13,336 bases of DNA from Oscillospiraceae bacterium (GCA_902766215.1 CACXCV010000177.1:1-13336); one strand, 5' to 3'; counted from the stretch's first letter, positions 6,488-13,336 are shown. Program-made: numbers and translations. The notes: a model not told the origin generated them from the sequence alone.

Positions 6488-7663
6488 TCAGCCCCACAAG
6501 TGCAGCCGGCGCACGGCGCAGCGCATAACGCGGTATTCCGCGCCCTCCAGGTCGCGCCGGGCGGCGGCCAGCAGTGTGCGGATGGGAAGGCTCTGCGGGC
6601 AGTGCCGCTCACACTGGCCGCAGCCCACACACTGGGCCGCGCCGCTGGGCCTGGGCCGCAGGAGCGTACACTTGACATAGTCGTGCCGTGCGGCGCGTTT
6701 GCTTTCGGCATACAGGCTGTTCCAGCACTGAAACACGCCGGGGATGTCCACCCCAGCCGGGCAGGGCTGGCAATAGCCGCAGCCGGTGCAGCCGGCTTTG
6801 GTGCTCTGCCGCAGCGCCTCCACCACTTGGGGATAGACGGCGCGCTCGCGCTCGCTCAACATGCCGGGGACGCTGTCTGCGGCGGCGGCCAGGTTGTCAG
6901 CCACCATCTGGGGCGAGTGCATGCCCGAGAGCACCACCGTCACCTCCGGCTGATCCCAGAGCCAGCGCAGGCCCCAGCGGGCGGGACTGCCGCCGCCTGC
7001 CTCGTCCAGAATGTGCCGGGCCTGGGGCGGCAGCTCCACCAGCCGCCCGCCCCGCAGCGGCTCCATGATGATTACCGGCAGACCCTTTTCGTGGGCGTGC
7101 AGCAGCCCGCGCCGGCCGGCCTGGCTGTGCTCATCCAGATAGTTGTATTGAATCTGGCAGAAGTCCCAGTCATAGGCGTCCACCAGGCGGCAGAACTGTT
7201 CGCTGCCGCCGTGATAGGAAAAGCCGATCTGCCCGATCTGGCCGCTGGCCTTCTTTTCGGCGATCCAGTCGGCAATGCCCAACCCTGTCAGACGCGCCCA
7301 GGTGTCGGCATCGGTGAGAATGTGCATGAGATAATAGTCGATGTGGTCGGTGCGCAGGCGGCGCAGCTGCTCCTGAAACATGCGCTCGGCCCCGGCGGCC
7401 GACTTGATGAGATAGTGCGGCAGCTTGGTGGCCAGATAGACCTGATCCCGGCGGCCGGTGCGGGCCAGAATCTCGCCCACGGCGGCTTCGCTGCCGGGAT
7501 AGAGATAGGCCGTGTCCAGATAGTTTACGCCGCCATCGATGGCGGCCAGCAGCTCGGCCTGCGCCTTGTCCAGGTCGATGCCGCCCCGCGCCCGGTCAAA
7601 GCGCATGCAGCCAAAGCCCAGAATTGACAGCCGGTTTCCGGCCCGGTCGGTGCGGTATTGCAT
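6488..7663 (-). CDS. Aldo/keto reductase with C-terminal two [4Fe-4S] ferredoxin-type domain
   Basis: This 391-residue predicted oxidoreductase belongs to the aldo/keto reductase family with an iron-sulphur tail (COG1453 type). The N-terminal TIM barrel (about 1-275) carries the usual catalytic set: D50 and Y55 in LDTAYLYPG, K80 in LATK and H114 in YLMH. The C-terminal part has two cysteine clusters, CTGCGYCQPC (292-301, with the cluster completed by C301P) and CVGCGQCERHCP (345-356), each fitting a [4Fe-4S] site. It probably reduces a carbonyl substrate in the cytoplasm with electron transfer through the clusters; the substrate is unknown. The start at 7663 follows AAGGGGGA at 7 bases. The promoter is probably the one at 7919-7947, about 250 bases upstream, with a GNAT remnant in between. 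Confidence 0.92.
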   Translation of the reverse strand: MQYRTDRAGNRLSILGFGCMRFDRARGGIDLDKAQAELLAAIDGGVNYLDTAYLYPGSEAAVGEILARTGRRDQVYLATKLPHYLIKSAAGAERMFQEQLRRLRTDHIDYYLMHILTDADTWARLTGLGIADWIAEKKASGQIGQIGFSYHGGSEQFCRLVDAYDWDFCQIQYNYLDEHSQAGRRGLLHAHEKGLPVIIMEPLRGGRLVELPPQARHILDEAGGGSPARWGLRWLWDQPEVTVVLSGMHSPQMVADNLAAAADSVPGMLSERERAVYPQVVEALRQSTKAGCTGCGYCQPCPAGVDIPGVFQCWNSLYAESKRAARHDYVKCTLLRPRPSGAAQCVGCGQCERHCPQSLPIRTLLAAARRDLEGAEYRVMRCAVRRLHLWG

Positions 7664-7685
7664 GATGTTGTCCCCCTTGTTCAGA

Positions 7686-7912
7686 TCAGAAACGGTTTTC
7701 CGGCTGCCGCTCAGTCCGCCCGGCGGTATTCCCCCCCTGGGAGAACACACGGCGAAAGCCCAGCGAGGCACACAGGTGGTTTGAAGCCGGGTTGTGCTCC
7801 CGGTCGGGCCGGTCCAGCAGCCAGCAGCCGGCAATAAACCGCTCGAGACAGGCAAAGATCTCGTCCAGATCCTGTTCGGTGGCGGACGTGACCTCCGGCG
7901 CGGCGCTGTATG
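7686..7912 (-). pseudogene. Remnant of a GNAT-family N-acetyltransferase (candidate)
   Basis: In the frame ending at TGA 7686-7688 the translation contains ATEQDLDEIFACLERFIAG, which looks like the first helix of a GNAT enzyme, followed only a few residues later by HNPASNHLCASLGFRRV, which looks like the last conserved segment of the same fold. The whole central acetyl-CoA-binding part (about 80-100 residues in normal members) is missing, and no good start codon lies at the expected place: GGAGG is followed at once by ACG. This is best read as an internally deleted, non-functional gene. It is transcribed from the promoter at 7919-7947 and ends 22 bases before the reductase start. The resemblance is by eye and short, so it could be chance. 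Confidence 0.45.
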
Positions 7913-7918
7913 ATGACC

Positions 7919-7947
7919 ATAGTACAGCATAAGGCCGCGCTTTGCAA
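7919..7947 (-). promoter_or_regulatory. Promoter upstream of GNAT remnant and reductase
   Basis: TTGCAA (7947-7942), a 17-base spacer and TACTAT (7924-7919) read on the minus strand. The start site would be near 7912, leaving a leader of about 250 bases before the reductase, occupied by the GNAT remnant. Only about 33 bases separate its -35 from the plus-strand promoter at 7981. Confidence 0.65.
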
Positions 7948-7980
7948 GCCGTCCTGTGAGGAAGGCTGCTGCAATCCCCC

Positions 7981-8009
7981 TTGACGAACGCGCCTGGCTG
8001 CGGTATACT
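7981..8009 (+). promoter_or_regulatory. Promoter of the CNNM/CorC gene leader
   Basis: TTGACG (7981-7986), a 17-base spacer and TATACT (8004-8009). The start site would be near 8016, giving a leader of about 210 bases before the gene at 8227. Confidence 0.75.
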
Positions 8010-8015
8010 GTACCC

Positions 8016-8226
8016 AATATCAGCCAGAGGGGAGGGCGATCCACACCGTGGAAGAGGACAGTCAGGGCGACGCCTGCCATTTGTGTCGAATGAAATACTG
8101 CCGAATGCGTGCATAGCGGTAGCTGGGGGGCCAGCTGCTTTGCTGTGCCGTTTTTTCATATCTGCGGCTCTTTGCCGCCGTCCGCAGCCACCATTTGACG
8201 CAAAATAATAAGGAGTCGAACATACT
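8016..8226 (+). promoter_or_regulatory. Structured 5' leader with internal terminator ahead of the CNNM gene (candidate attenuator)
   Basis: The leader holds several pairing elements. CTGCCG (8098-8103) can pair with CGGTAG (8117-8122). AGCTGG (8121-8126) can pair with CCAGCT (8131-8136). GGCCAGC (8129-8135) can pair with GCTG-T-GCC (8142-8149) to form a hairpin followed by six Ts (8151-8156), an intrinsic terminator. The second and third are mutually exclusive, and the first excludes the second. After the T-run comes another hairpin, CTGCGG/CCGCAG (8162-8187), and then the AAGGAG site. A GTG-started 22-codon frame (8048-8116, residues include CHLC) with GGAGGG 11 bases upstream might be a leader peptide but is unproven. 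I do not recognise a known riboswitch class here. Confidence 0.5.
8129..8156 (+). terminator. Intrinsic terminator inside the CNNM leader
   Basis: Seven pairs with a single bulged U (8129-8135 with 8142-8149), a 6-base loop and then TTTTTT at 8151-8156. It lies 70 bases before the start codon of the downstream gene, and no promoter is visible between, so read-through must be needed for expression. Confidence 0.6.
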
Positions 8227-9549
8227 ATGATTGGCGCAATTCTTTTACAGATTATTCTGATCGCACTCAACGCAGTGTTTGCCTGCGCGGAGATTGCAGT
8301 TGTATCCATGAGCAGCGCGCGCCTGCGCCAGCTGAGCGACGAGGGCGACCGGCGCGCCCAGCGGCTGGGCAGCCTCACGGCGGTTCCGGCGCGCTTTCTG
8401 GCCACCATTCAGGTGGCCATCACGCTGGCGGGCTTTCTGGGCAGCGCCTATGCGGCCGACAGCTTTGCCGTGCCGCTGGTGTCGTGGCTGCTGCGGCTTG
8501 GCGTGCCGCTGCGGCAGGGCGTGCTGCAGTCGGTCTGCGTGTTTGTTATCACGCTGATTATCGCCTACTTCAGCATTGTCTTTGGCGAGCTGGTGCCCAA
8601 GCGCATCGCCATGCACAAAACCGAACCCATTGCCCTGGCGCTGGCGAGGCTGCTGTCGGTGGTCAGCGTCGCCTTCAAGCCGCTGGTGTGGGTGCTCACG
8701 GCCTCGACCAACGGGGTGCTGCGGCTGCTGCACATCAGCGCCGAGGAGGAGGACGAGGTTACCGAGGAGGAAATCCGCCTGATGGTCAGCGCCGGCAGCG
8801 AACGCGGCGTGCTGGCCGCCGGCGAGGGCGAGCTGATCCAGAACGTGTTCGAGCTGGACGACATCTCGGTGGAGGAAATCTGCACCCACCGGGTGGACGT
8901 GGTAGGGCTGTATCTGGAGGACAGCCCCGAGGAGTGGGACCGCGTGATCCGCGGCAGCAGCTTCAGCTATTACCCCGTCTTTGGCGAAACCATGGACGAC
9001 ATTGAGGGCGTGCTGTCGGCCAAGGCCTATTTCCGCCTGGGCGGCACCGGCCGCGAACAGGTGATGGCCGGCGCGGTGAAAAAGCCCTATCTGGTGCCCG
9101 ACTGGACGCGGGCCGACGCGCTGCTGCGCAGCATGCAGCGCACGGGGCAGCACTTTGCCGTGCTTATTGAGGAATATGGCGGGCTGAGCGGCATCGTGAC
9201 CCTGCACGACCTGATCGAGGTGCTGCTGGGCGACTTTCCGGCCCCGGACGGCGCGCCGCGCCGGGACGAGATTGTCCGCCTGGACGACCACAGCTGGGAG
9301 ATTGCCGGCATGGCGCCGCTGGACGAGGTGTCGCAGGCGGTGGGCGTGCCGCTGCCGGAGAACGCGGACTATGAGACCTTTGGCGGGTTTTTGTGCGCGG
9401 TGCTGGGCGAGATCCCGGCGGACGGCGAAACACTGTCGCTGCGGACCCACGGCCTGCAGGTGGACATTCTTCAGGTGGACGACCACCGCATCGAGCGCAC
9501 GCGGGTTACCCGCCTGGACGCGCCGCCGGATGAAGCCGGCGCGGAATAA
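8227..9549 (+). CDS. CNNM/CorC (hemolysin C-like) transporter-associated membrane protein
   Basis: This 440-residue protein is of the family linked to magnesium/cobalt efflux and historically called hemolysin-like. Residues 1 to about 190 are the DUF21/CNNM membrane domain: helices near 3-28, 59-78, 82-95 and 100-120, with the conserved stretches AEIAVVSMSSARLRQL (21-36) and GELVPKRIAMH (120-130). Then a CBS pair (about 214-268 and 285-338, with FAVLIEEYGGLSGIVTLHDL) and a C-terminal CorC/HlyC domain (about 348-430, with GGFLCAVLGEIP). It acts in the plasma membrane; CBS pairs usually bind nucleotides such as Mg-ATP. The ATG at 8227 follows AAGGAG at 11 bases. Expression appears gated by the leader terminator at 8129-8156. 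Substrate (Mg2+, Co2+ or Na+-coupled efflux) cannot be told from sequence. Confidence 0.93.
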   Translation: MIGAILLQIILIALNAVFACAEIAVVSMSSARLRQLSDEGDRRAQRLGSLTAVPARFLATIQVAITLAGFLGSAYAADSFAVPLVSWLLRLGVPLRQGVLQSVCVFVITLIIAYFSIVFGELVPKRIAMHKTEPIALALARLLSVVSVAFKPLVWVLTASTNGVLRLLHISAEEEDEVTEEEIRLMVSAGSERGVLAAGEGELIQNVFELDDISVEEICTHRVDVVGLYLEDSPEEWDRVIRGSSFSYYPVFGETMDDIEGVLSAKAYFRLGGTGREQVMAGAVKKPYLVPDWTRADALLRSMQRTGQHFAVLIEEYGGLSGIVTLHDLIEVLLGDFPAPDGAPRRDEIVRLDDHSWEIAGMAPLDEVSQAVGVPLPENADYETFGGFLCAVLGEIPADGETLSLRTHGLQVDILQVDDHRIERTRVTRLDAPPDEAGAE

Positions 9550-9565
9550 TGCGGAATAAAAGAGT

Positions 9566-9606
9566 ATCCAGCCGCCGCAGGGAACGCTTCCCTGCTGCGG
9601 CTGGAT
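9566..9606 (+). terminator. Terminator of the CNNM gene
   Basis: A 19-pair stem with one mismatch (9566-9584 with 9588-9606) and a 3-base loop, 16 bases after the stop, followed by TGTGTTTGG. Confidence 0.8.
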
Positions 9607-9640
9607 TGTGTTTGGATATGGGCTGCCCCGCAAAACAACG

Positions 9641-9674
9641 CAGGCCCGGCGCGCCATGCGGCGTGCCGGGCCTG
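9641..9674 (-). terminator. Terminator of the MoaF-like gene
   Basis: A 15-pair stem including one G-U pair (9641-9655 with 9660-9674) around a 4-base loop; on the minus strand it is followed by CGTTGTTTTGC. On the plus strand it is followed by AAAAAA, so it works best for the minus-strand gene that ends at 9706. Confidence 0.75.
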
Positions 9675-9705
9675 AAAAAATGCGGTGCGGGATTTCAGGA
9701 TGGGA

Positions 9706-10656
9706 TTATTCCTCGGGGATCTCCCAGTGGATGCTGGGCATGGCCTTCAGGCGGGTCCAGTCATAGGGCGAGGGTGCGGTGTCCAGCGGGTTGGGAATTT
9801 CGTTTTCGTCACCATAGGCGGTGCACATGTAGTATTCCCCGGCGCAGAAGCTCAGCCCGACGTCAATTACGCGCTCGGTGTCCTGCAGCAGCAGGATGCC
9901 GCCGCCGCCGCCCTCGTGGTTGGGGTGCTGCAGCGTCATGGTCTCCTCCAGGAAGCAGAACAGGTTGAGGTGGTCGTTGATCCAGATGTGGAAGCACTCT
10001 TCCTCATAGATCGGATAGTAGGTCGAGCGCTCTTTGTAATAATCGATGCGCTTCTGCGCGGCGGCGCGCACCTCGGGATCCGGAGACTGGAGATCCTGCT
10101 CAAAACGGGCGGTCAGCGAGACGCCGGAGCCGCCCGCGCCCGGGTCGCCGCTGGCGCGGACGCAGGTCGGCGAGTGGTAGATGTGCTGGATGGCAAAGCC
10201 GGGGTTATAGTGCCATGAGATGTGCTTGCCCACCATGCGCTGGGACAGGTGGTGGCGCGTGTCCGGCAGGGCGCGGCCCGGCACCTTGATTGCGCCGAAG
10301 AAAGGCGTGGTGCGGATCAGGCGCGGCACGTCCGGGTCAAAGCCCTCTTCCATAAGGACAAGGGTGACCAGCCGGGCGTCGGTGTCGATGATCCAGCTGT
10401 AGTTGATCAGCCCCTTACCGGCGGCGGGCTGCACGTGGACAAAATACGTCGTGTCGTCGCCCTTCATGCACTCATAGCTGTCCCAGATGTAGGGCTGACC
10501 CTTTTCTGCATACTGGAGGGTTTCGCCGTCGAGGAAGTGCAGAGAGAACTCTCTGCCGTCATCCATGATAATGTGGAAGTGTTTGCCTGCCAGCTCATAG
10601 CAAAACGGTGCTTTATACTGGCTCAGGCCGATAAATTTCGGATTCACTTTACCCAT
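9706..10656 (-). CDS. MoaF-like protein (calycin-type fold), function unknown
   Basis: This 316-residue soluble protein has no signal peptide. Residues about 21-125 (ELAGKHFHIIMDDGREFSLHF, YIWDSYECM, YFVHVQP, YSWIIDTDARLVTL) match the pattern of the MoaF N-terminal domain, a lipocalin-like barrel. Residues about 134-290 match the C-terminal half (VGKHISWHYNPGFAIQHIYHS, then CFHIWIND, then GGGILLLQDTERVIDVGLSF). MoaF was named from molybdenum cofactor gene clusters, but no moa or mob gene is nearby, and its chemistry is not settled, so no reaction is assigned. The start at 10656 is chosen because AAGGAG lies 10 bases upstream; an in-frame ATG at 10695 lies before that site. It has its own promoter (10701-10729) and terminator. 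Confidence 0.7.
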   Translation of the reverse strand: MGKVNPKFIGLSQYKAPFCYELAGKHFHIIMDDGREFSLHFLDGETLQYAEKGQPYIWDSYECMKGDDTTYFVHVQPAAGKGLINYSWIIDTDARLVTLVLMEEGFDPDVPRLIRTTPFFGAIKVPGRALPDTRHHLSQRMVGKHISWHYNPGFAIQHIYHSPTCVRASGDPGAGGSGVSLTARFEQDLQSPDPEVRAAAQKRIDYYKERSTYYPIYEEECFHIWINDHLNLFCFLEETMTLQHPNHEGGGGGILLLQDTERVIDVGLSFCAGEYYMCTAYGDENEIPNPLDTAPSPYDWTRLKAMPSIHWEIPEE

Positions 10657-10700
10657 GCTCTGGTTCTCCTTTTTAAATAGATTCAGGGGGGGCACCTATC

Positions 10701-10729
10701 AGTCTACCACGGACCGACTGGGTTTGCAA
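10701..10729 (-). promoter_or_regulatory. Promoter of the MoaF-like gene
   Basis: TTGCAA (10729-10724), a 17-base spacer and TAGACT (10706-10701), leaving a leader of about 38 bases. Confidence 0.65.
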
Positions 10730-10826
10730 TGTTTACTAAAAAGATTTTTGAATCAAAGTGAAAAATTGAGCGTATTTTCCAATCCGGCTGCCTGACCGCT
10801 GCGGTTTGCTGCCTGCCGGAACAGAA

Positions 10827-10864
10827 CGGCGGCGTGCCGCGCGCTTTCGCGCCGCACGCCGCCG
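10827..10864 (-). terminator. Terminator of the phosphodiester glycosidase gene
   Basis: A very GC-rich stem (10827-10843 with 10848-10864), 16 of 17 positions paired and a 4-base loop, 25 bases after the stop codon. The U-tract that follows on the minus strand (TTCTGTTCC) is weak. Confidence 0.7.
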
Positions 10865-10888
10865 CTGTATCGGTTGTGAGAGAGCGCC

Positions 10889-12190
10889 TCAGCCCTCGGG
10901 CGGGACAACCACCCAGGCGTTGGGCAGGGCGCGGCCGGTTTCATACCCGTTGGAGCACATGGTGACCGGCTCACCGTGATAGACCATGATGGCGCTGGAG
11001 CCGCCGTCCTGCAGCATGGCCTGTGCGCAGTCATAGCGCAGGAGAATGTCGGCAACCTCGGTTGCGGTGGTGCCCAGCAGGCCCTTCAGCGGCTGACGGC
11101 CCTCAATGATGAGGAACATCGCCTCATAGTTGCTGGACATGCCCACGGCGGAGCGGGGATGCAGCTCCCAGGTGCCGCTGACCAGCTTTTCGCCGTTGAC
11201 AATCAGCGCCACGTTCCACTCGCAGGCGTCGGTGGTGGTGGGGTCCACATCCTGCGCCGAGTCAACCACATACATCAGGTTGTCCTCGTGCAGCTCCATG
11301 CGTTTCCAGTTGTTATAGGGGTCGGCACGGCCGGCGATATAGCCGTAGTGCTCACCCTCGCAGACGGCATAGCCCACCAGGGTGCCGCCGTTGCCATTGC
11401 CGTTCGGATCATAGAAGGCGCTGGCGTTGGTGGCCAGCAGAGCGCCGGCGTCGGCCGCAATGTCCTTGCACAGGCTGCCATAGGAGCCAATGCCCTTGCT
11501 GGCGTGGATCGAGACCATCGAGCTGTCCTTGACAATGGCCAGCACGCCGCGATATCCGTCGCCCTTGACGCGGATGAGCAGAATGCCGTTCTTTGCGTCG
11601 ATGGCCAGCACCTGGTCGCCGGCGGTGGTGCGGATGTCGGTGCCGTCGTCATACAGGGCGGCTTCGTTGATGTTGATGTTCTCCCAGCCGTCATCCAACA
11701 CCGCGGGGTTCTGGTTCACATAGGTGAGCATGCTGGACTGGTCGATCTCGTCGAAGCGCTGAAAGAAGGCCTGCTGGGCCGACAGCGGCTTGTCAGGCGA
11801 AGAGTCGGGCTTGTCGTCCTCGGTGGTGATAATCACGTTGGAATCGGTGGGGTTGTTGCCGTCGGAGATCTGCGAGGGGATCACGTTGGACGGCTTGTCG
11901 CCCCAGTTGGTTTCGGCGCCCTTCTGCGCGTCCAGCTCGGCCTGCCGCGCGGCGACCACCTCGTCAACCATATCCTTGGGCAGCAGGGCTGTGGCCAGCC
12001 ACTGGTGGGTATAGGTAGTCATGGCAGTGTTGATGTAAATGTTGCGCCACTTTTTAATGAACGGAATGTTGGAATAAACGCAGAACAGGTACAGCAGCTG
12101 GCCGCAGATGAGCAAGATCATCAGAACCAGCACCGTGGACTTCAGCCGGGACAGCCCGCGCTTTTTCGGACGATTGGCTTGCGTGTTCAA
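10889..12190 (-). CDS. Membrane-anchored phosphodiester glycosidase family protein (NAGPA domain)
   Basis: This 433-residue protein has a basic N-terminus (RPKKRGLSRLK), one membrane anchor at about 17-39, a polar, acidic linker to about 165, and a C-terminal NAGPA-type domain (about 185-430) outside the cell. Family marks seen are LLATNASAFYDPNG (251-264), HPRSAVGM (344-351) and the catalytic-site region LQDGGSSAIMV (393-403). Members cleave phosphodiester-linked sugars and are often annotated with exopolysaccharide or cell-wall glycan processing; the substrate here is unknown. The TTG at 12190 is preferred as start because AAGGAGG lies 7 bases upstream. The longer frame from ATG 12238 begins inside the TATAAT promoter box and so cannot be on the mRNA. 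Confidence 0.88.
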   Translation of the reverse strand: MNTQANRPKKRGLSRLKSTVLVLMILLICGQLLYLFCVYSNIPFIKKWRNIYINTAMTTYTHQWLATALLPKDMVDEVVAARQAELDAQKGAETNWGDKPSNVIPSQISDGNNPTDSNVIITTEDDKPDSSPDKPLSAQQAFFQRFDEIDQSSMLTYVNQNPAVLDDGWENININEAALYDDGTDIRTTAGDQVLAIDAKNGILLIRVKGDGYRGVLAIVKDSSMVSIHASKGIGSYGSLCKDIAADAGALLATNASAFYDPNGNGNGGTLVGYAVCEGEHYGYIAGRADPYNNWKRMELHEDNLMYVVDSAQDVDPTTTDACEWNVALIVNGEKLVSGTWELHPRSAVGMSSNYEAMFLIIEGRQPLKGLLGTTATEVADILLRYDCAQAMLQDGGSSAIMVYHGEPVTMCSNGYETGRALPNAWVVVPPEG

Positions 12191-12236
12191 TGTACACCCT
12201 CCTTGAGGTGAGAAATTCTCTCTGACAATCTCAGCC

Positions 12237-12242
12237 ATTATA
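12237..12242 (-). promoter_or_regulatory. -10 box (TATAAT) of the glycosidase gene
   Basis: A perfect TATAAT lies 46 bases before the TTG start. The -35 is poor: TTTCTT (12265-12260) at 17 bases, or TTGACT (12270-12265) at an over-long 22 bases. A weak -35 with a consensus -10 may point to an activator. Confidence 0.55.
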
Positions 12243-12367
12243 CACGACAGACTGGGAAAAAGAAAGTCAAAAAAGTCGAAACAGAGAAAAACGGCGCTTT
12301 TTTGGCGCTTTGTCTATCAGACGCGCCGAAAAGCGTATTTGTTCCGGCTGTGGGCGGGCAATTTGTC

Positions 12368-12409
12368 AAAAAAAGCCGCCGCCGCAGCGAAAACCGGCTG
12401 CGGCGGCGG
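12368..12409 (-). terminator. Terminator of the small membrane protein gene
   Basis: A 12-pair GC-rich stem (12398-12409 with 12376-12387) around a 10-base loop, followed after one base by seven Ts on the minus strand (12374-12368). It separates this transcript from the glycosidase gene downstream. Confidence 0.88.
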
Positions 12410-12424
12410 GAGAGGTAAAATGGA

Positions 12425-12814
12425 TCAGGTTTGCGGCGGCGCGTCATCGCGCATGGTGCGGCGGCGGATCAGCGCCAGCGTCAGTCGGAGAATCAGGCAG
12501 GCCGCAGCGACGGCCAGCCAGAGCCACATGGCGGTCCGATCCTGGCTGAACAGACCCAGCAGCGCGCAGAGAATGGCGCCGATGACTGCAGCCAGCTGCA
12601 GCAGCCCCTGCCACACCGGCAGCGGTGCGCGCGGCCGGGCCTTTTCCGGTGATTTGAACTGGTCGACGGCTTCGTTGAGAAAGGTGAACTGCACGGCGTG
12701 ATCGTCGGCCTGCCCGCGTGAAACGGCGGCGACCGACTGCCGGTATACCCGGCCGGCCTCTGCCTTATCCTGTGTCAGGTTTATGCTCTGGTCGGTGGAA
12801 TTCTGCTTGCTCAT
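12425..12814 (-). CDS. Small two-helix membrane protein, unknown
   Basis: I do not recognise a family. The 129 residues begin with a polar, glutamine-rich N-terminal half (to about 64) predicted to lie in the cytoplasm, followed by two membrane helices at about 66-88 (VWQGLLQLAAVIGAILCALLG) and 95-117 (AMWLWLAVAAACLILRLTLAL) and a basic tail IRRRTMRDD. AAAGGAGG lies 8 bases before the ATG at 12814. It has its own near-perfect promoter and a strong terminator, so it is a monocistronic and probably well-expressed gene. It is divergent from the methionyl-tRNA synthetase gene. Confidence 0.85.
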   Translation of the reverse strand: MSKQNSTDQSINLTQDKAEAGRVYRQSVAAVSRGQADDHAVQFTFLNEAVDQFKSPEKARPRAPLPVWQGLLQLAAVIGAILCALLGLFSQDRTAMWLWLAVAAACLILRLTLALIRRRTMRDDAPPQT

Positions 12815-12873
12815 CGTGGCGCCTCCTTTGCGGCTGCTCCTGCGGCGAATCCTCCAATCGGGTCTTTAATTTC

Positions 12874-12901
12874 ATTATACCGGCCTGCGAAATTCTGTCA
12901 A
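12874..12901 (-). promoter_or_regulatory. Consensus promoter of the small membrane protein gene
   Basis: Perfect TTGACA (12901-12896) and perfect TATAAT (12879-12874) with a 16-base spacer. Confidence 0.85.
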
Positions 12902-12939
12902 GGGGATTTGGCCGCCGGTGTGAAAAAATGGCGGACAGC

Positions 12940-12968
12940 TTGCATATTTTTGAATCATCTGCTAATAT
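12940..12968 (+). promoter_or_regulatory. Promoter of metG
   Basis: TTGCAT (12940-12945), a 17-base spacer and TAATAT (12963-12968). The leader would be only about 27 bases, too short for a T-box. Confidence 0.65.
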
Positions 12969-13001
12969 ATATGGTATTCCAACCGGTAGGAGGGCATTGC
13001 C

Positions 13002-13336
13002 ATGCCAGAGAAAGGGACTTTTTACATCACCACACCCATCTATTATCCGTCGGACAAGCTCCACATCGGTCACACCTACTGCACCGTGGCCACGGACGCA
13101 ATGGCCCGGTATAAGCGAATGCGGGGGTTTGATGTCATGTTCCTGACCGGCGTCGACGAGCACGGCCAGAAGATTGAGGAGAAGGCCAAGGCCGCCGGCG
13201 TGACGCCCCAGCAGTTTGTTGACAACATCGTCACCGGCCCCAAGGGCATTACCGACCTGTGGAAGCTGATGAACATCAGCAACGACCGCTTTATCCGCAC
13301 CACGGACGGCTATCATGTGGGGGCCATTCAGCGCAT
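13002..13336 (+). CDS. metG: Methionyl-tRNA synthetase, N-terminal part
   Basis: This gene starts at ATG 13002 (GGAGG 8 bases upstream) and runs off the right edge after 111 codons. The enzyme attaches methionine to its tRNA in the cytoplasm. The class I signature HIGH is at residues 21-24 in FYITTPIYYPSDKLHIGHTY, followed by the conserved FLTGVDEHGQKI. The absence of a zinc-binding cysteine set directly after DEHGQ cannot be judged fully, as the sequence ends. It is divergent from the small membrane protein gene and is housekeeping in nature. Confidence 0.97.
   Translation, partial: MPEKGTFYITTPIYYPSDKLHIGHTYCTVATDAMARYKRMRGFDVMFLTGVDEHGQKIEEKAKAAGVTPQQFVDNIVTGPKGITDLWKLMNISNDRFIRTTDGYHVGAIQR

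Noticed and set aside
8016..8160. Known metal riboswitch (Mn2+ yybP-ykoY or Ni/Co czcD type) ahead of the CNNM gene
   Set aside because: The conserved core segments of these classes, as I remember them, are not present.
8245..9657. A 470-codon minus-strand frame opposite the CNNM gene
   Set aside because: Shadow frame; no start signals, and the plus-strand protein is clearly conserved.
12969..13001. T-box upstream of metG
   Set aside because: Promoter-to-start distance leaves about 27 bases, far too short for a T-box.

Overview
The window looks like chromosomal DNA of a GC-rich (about 60 percent by eye) low-GC-lineage relative, that is a Firmicute, most likely a gut Clostridium-class bacterium of the Oscillospiraceae/Ruminococcaceae type. 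The reasons are strong AGGAGG-type ribosome binding sites, sigma-A promoters close to TTGACA-N16/18-TATAAT, a guanine riboswitch with an intrinsic-terminator expression platform, a YtrA-type GntR regulator, a BMP-family lipoprotein transporter and a DUF4349 lipoprotein. The genus cannot be fixed from the sequence. No rRNA, tRNA, CRISPR array, integrase or transposase was seen, so this is ordinary core/accessory chromosome and not a mobile element.

Layout. Positions 1-2010 (minus strand) hold a purine/nucleoside ABC importer operon: promoter, guanine riboswitch, BMP-family substrate-binding lipoprotein, two strong hairpins, and the start of the ATPase gene, which runs off the left edge. The lipoprotein reading frame is broken by one in-frame TAG. 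Positions 2114-5220 (plus) are a three-gene operon: a YtrA-type repressor with an operator over its own start site, an ABC ATPase translationally coupled to it (ATGA overlap), and a multi-spanning permease with a large C-terminal domain. Positions 5281-7947 (minus) carry a DUF4349 lipoprotein, an iron-sulphur aldo/keto reductase and, between that gene and its promoter, what appears to be the remnant of a GNAT acetyltransferase. Positions 7981-9606 (plus) carry a CNNM/CorC-type membrane protein behind a 210-base structured leader with its own intrinsic terminator. Positions 9641-12901 (minus) hold three independently transcribed genes: a MoaF-like calycin protein, a phosphodiester glycosidase (NAGPA-type) membrane protein with a TTG start, and a small two-helix membrane protein. 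At the right edge, from 12940 (plus), the methionyl-tRNA synthetase gene begins.

How the genes work together: the left operon most likely imports nucleosides or purine bases and is shut off by guanine. The middle operon is a self-regulated ABC module of the YtrABC type, usually tied to cell-envelope stress. The remaining genes are housekeeping or envelope functions with separate promoters and terminators. The least explained parts are the CNNM leader (a candidate attenuator of no class I recognise), an off-register loop-loop contact in the guanine riboswitch, and the amber codon in the lipoprotein gene. I did not find a clear undescribed multi-gene system.
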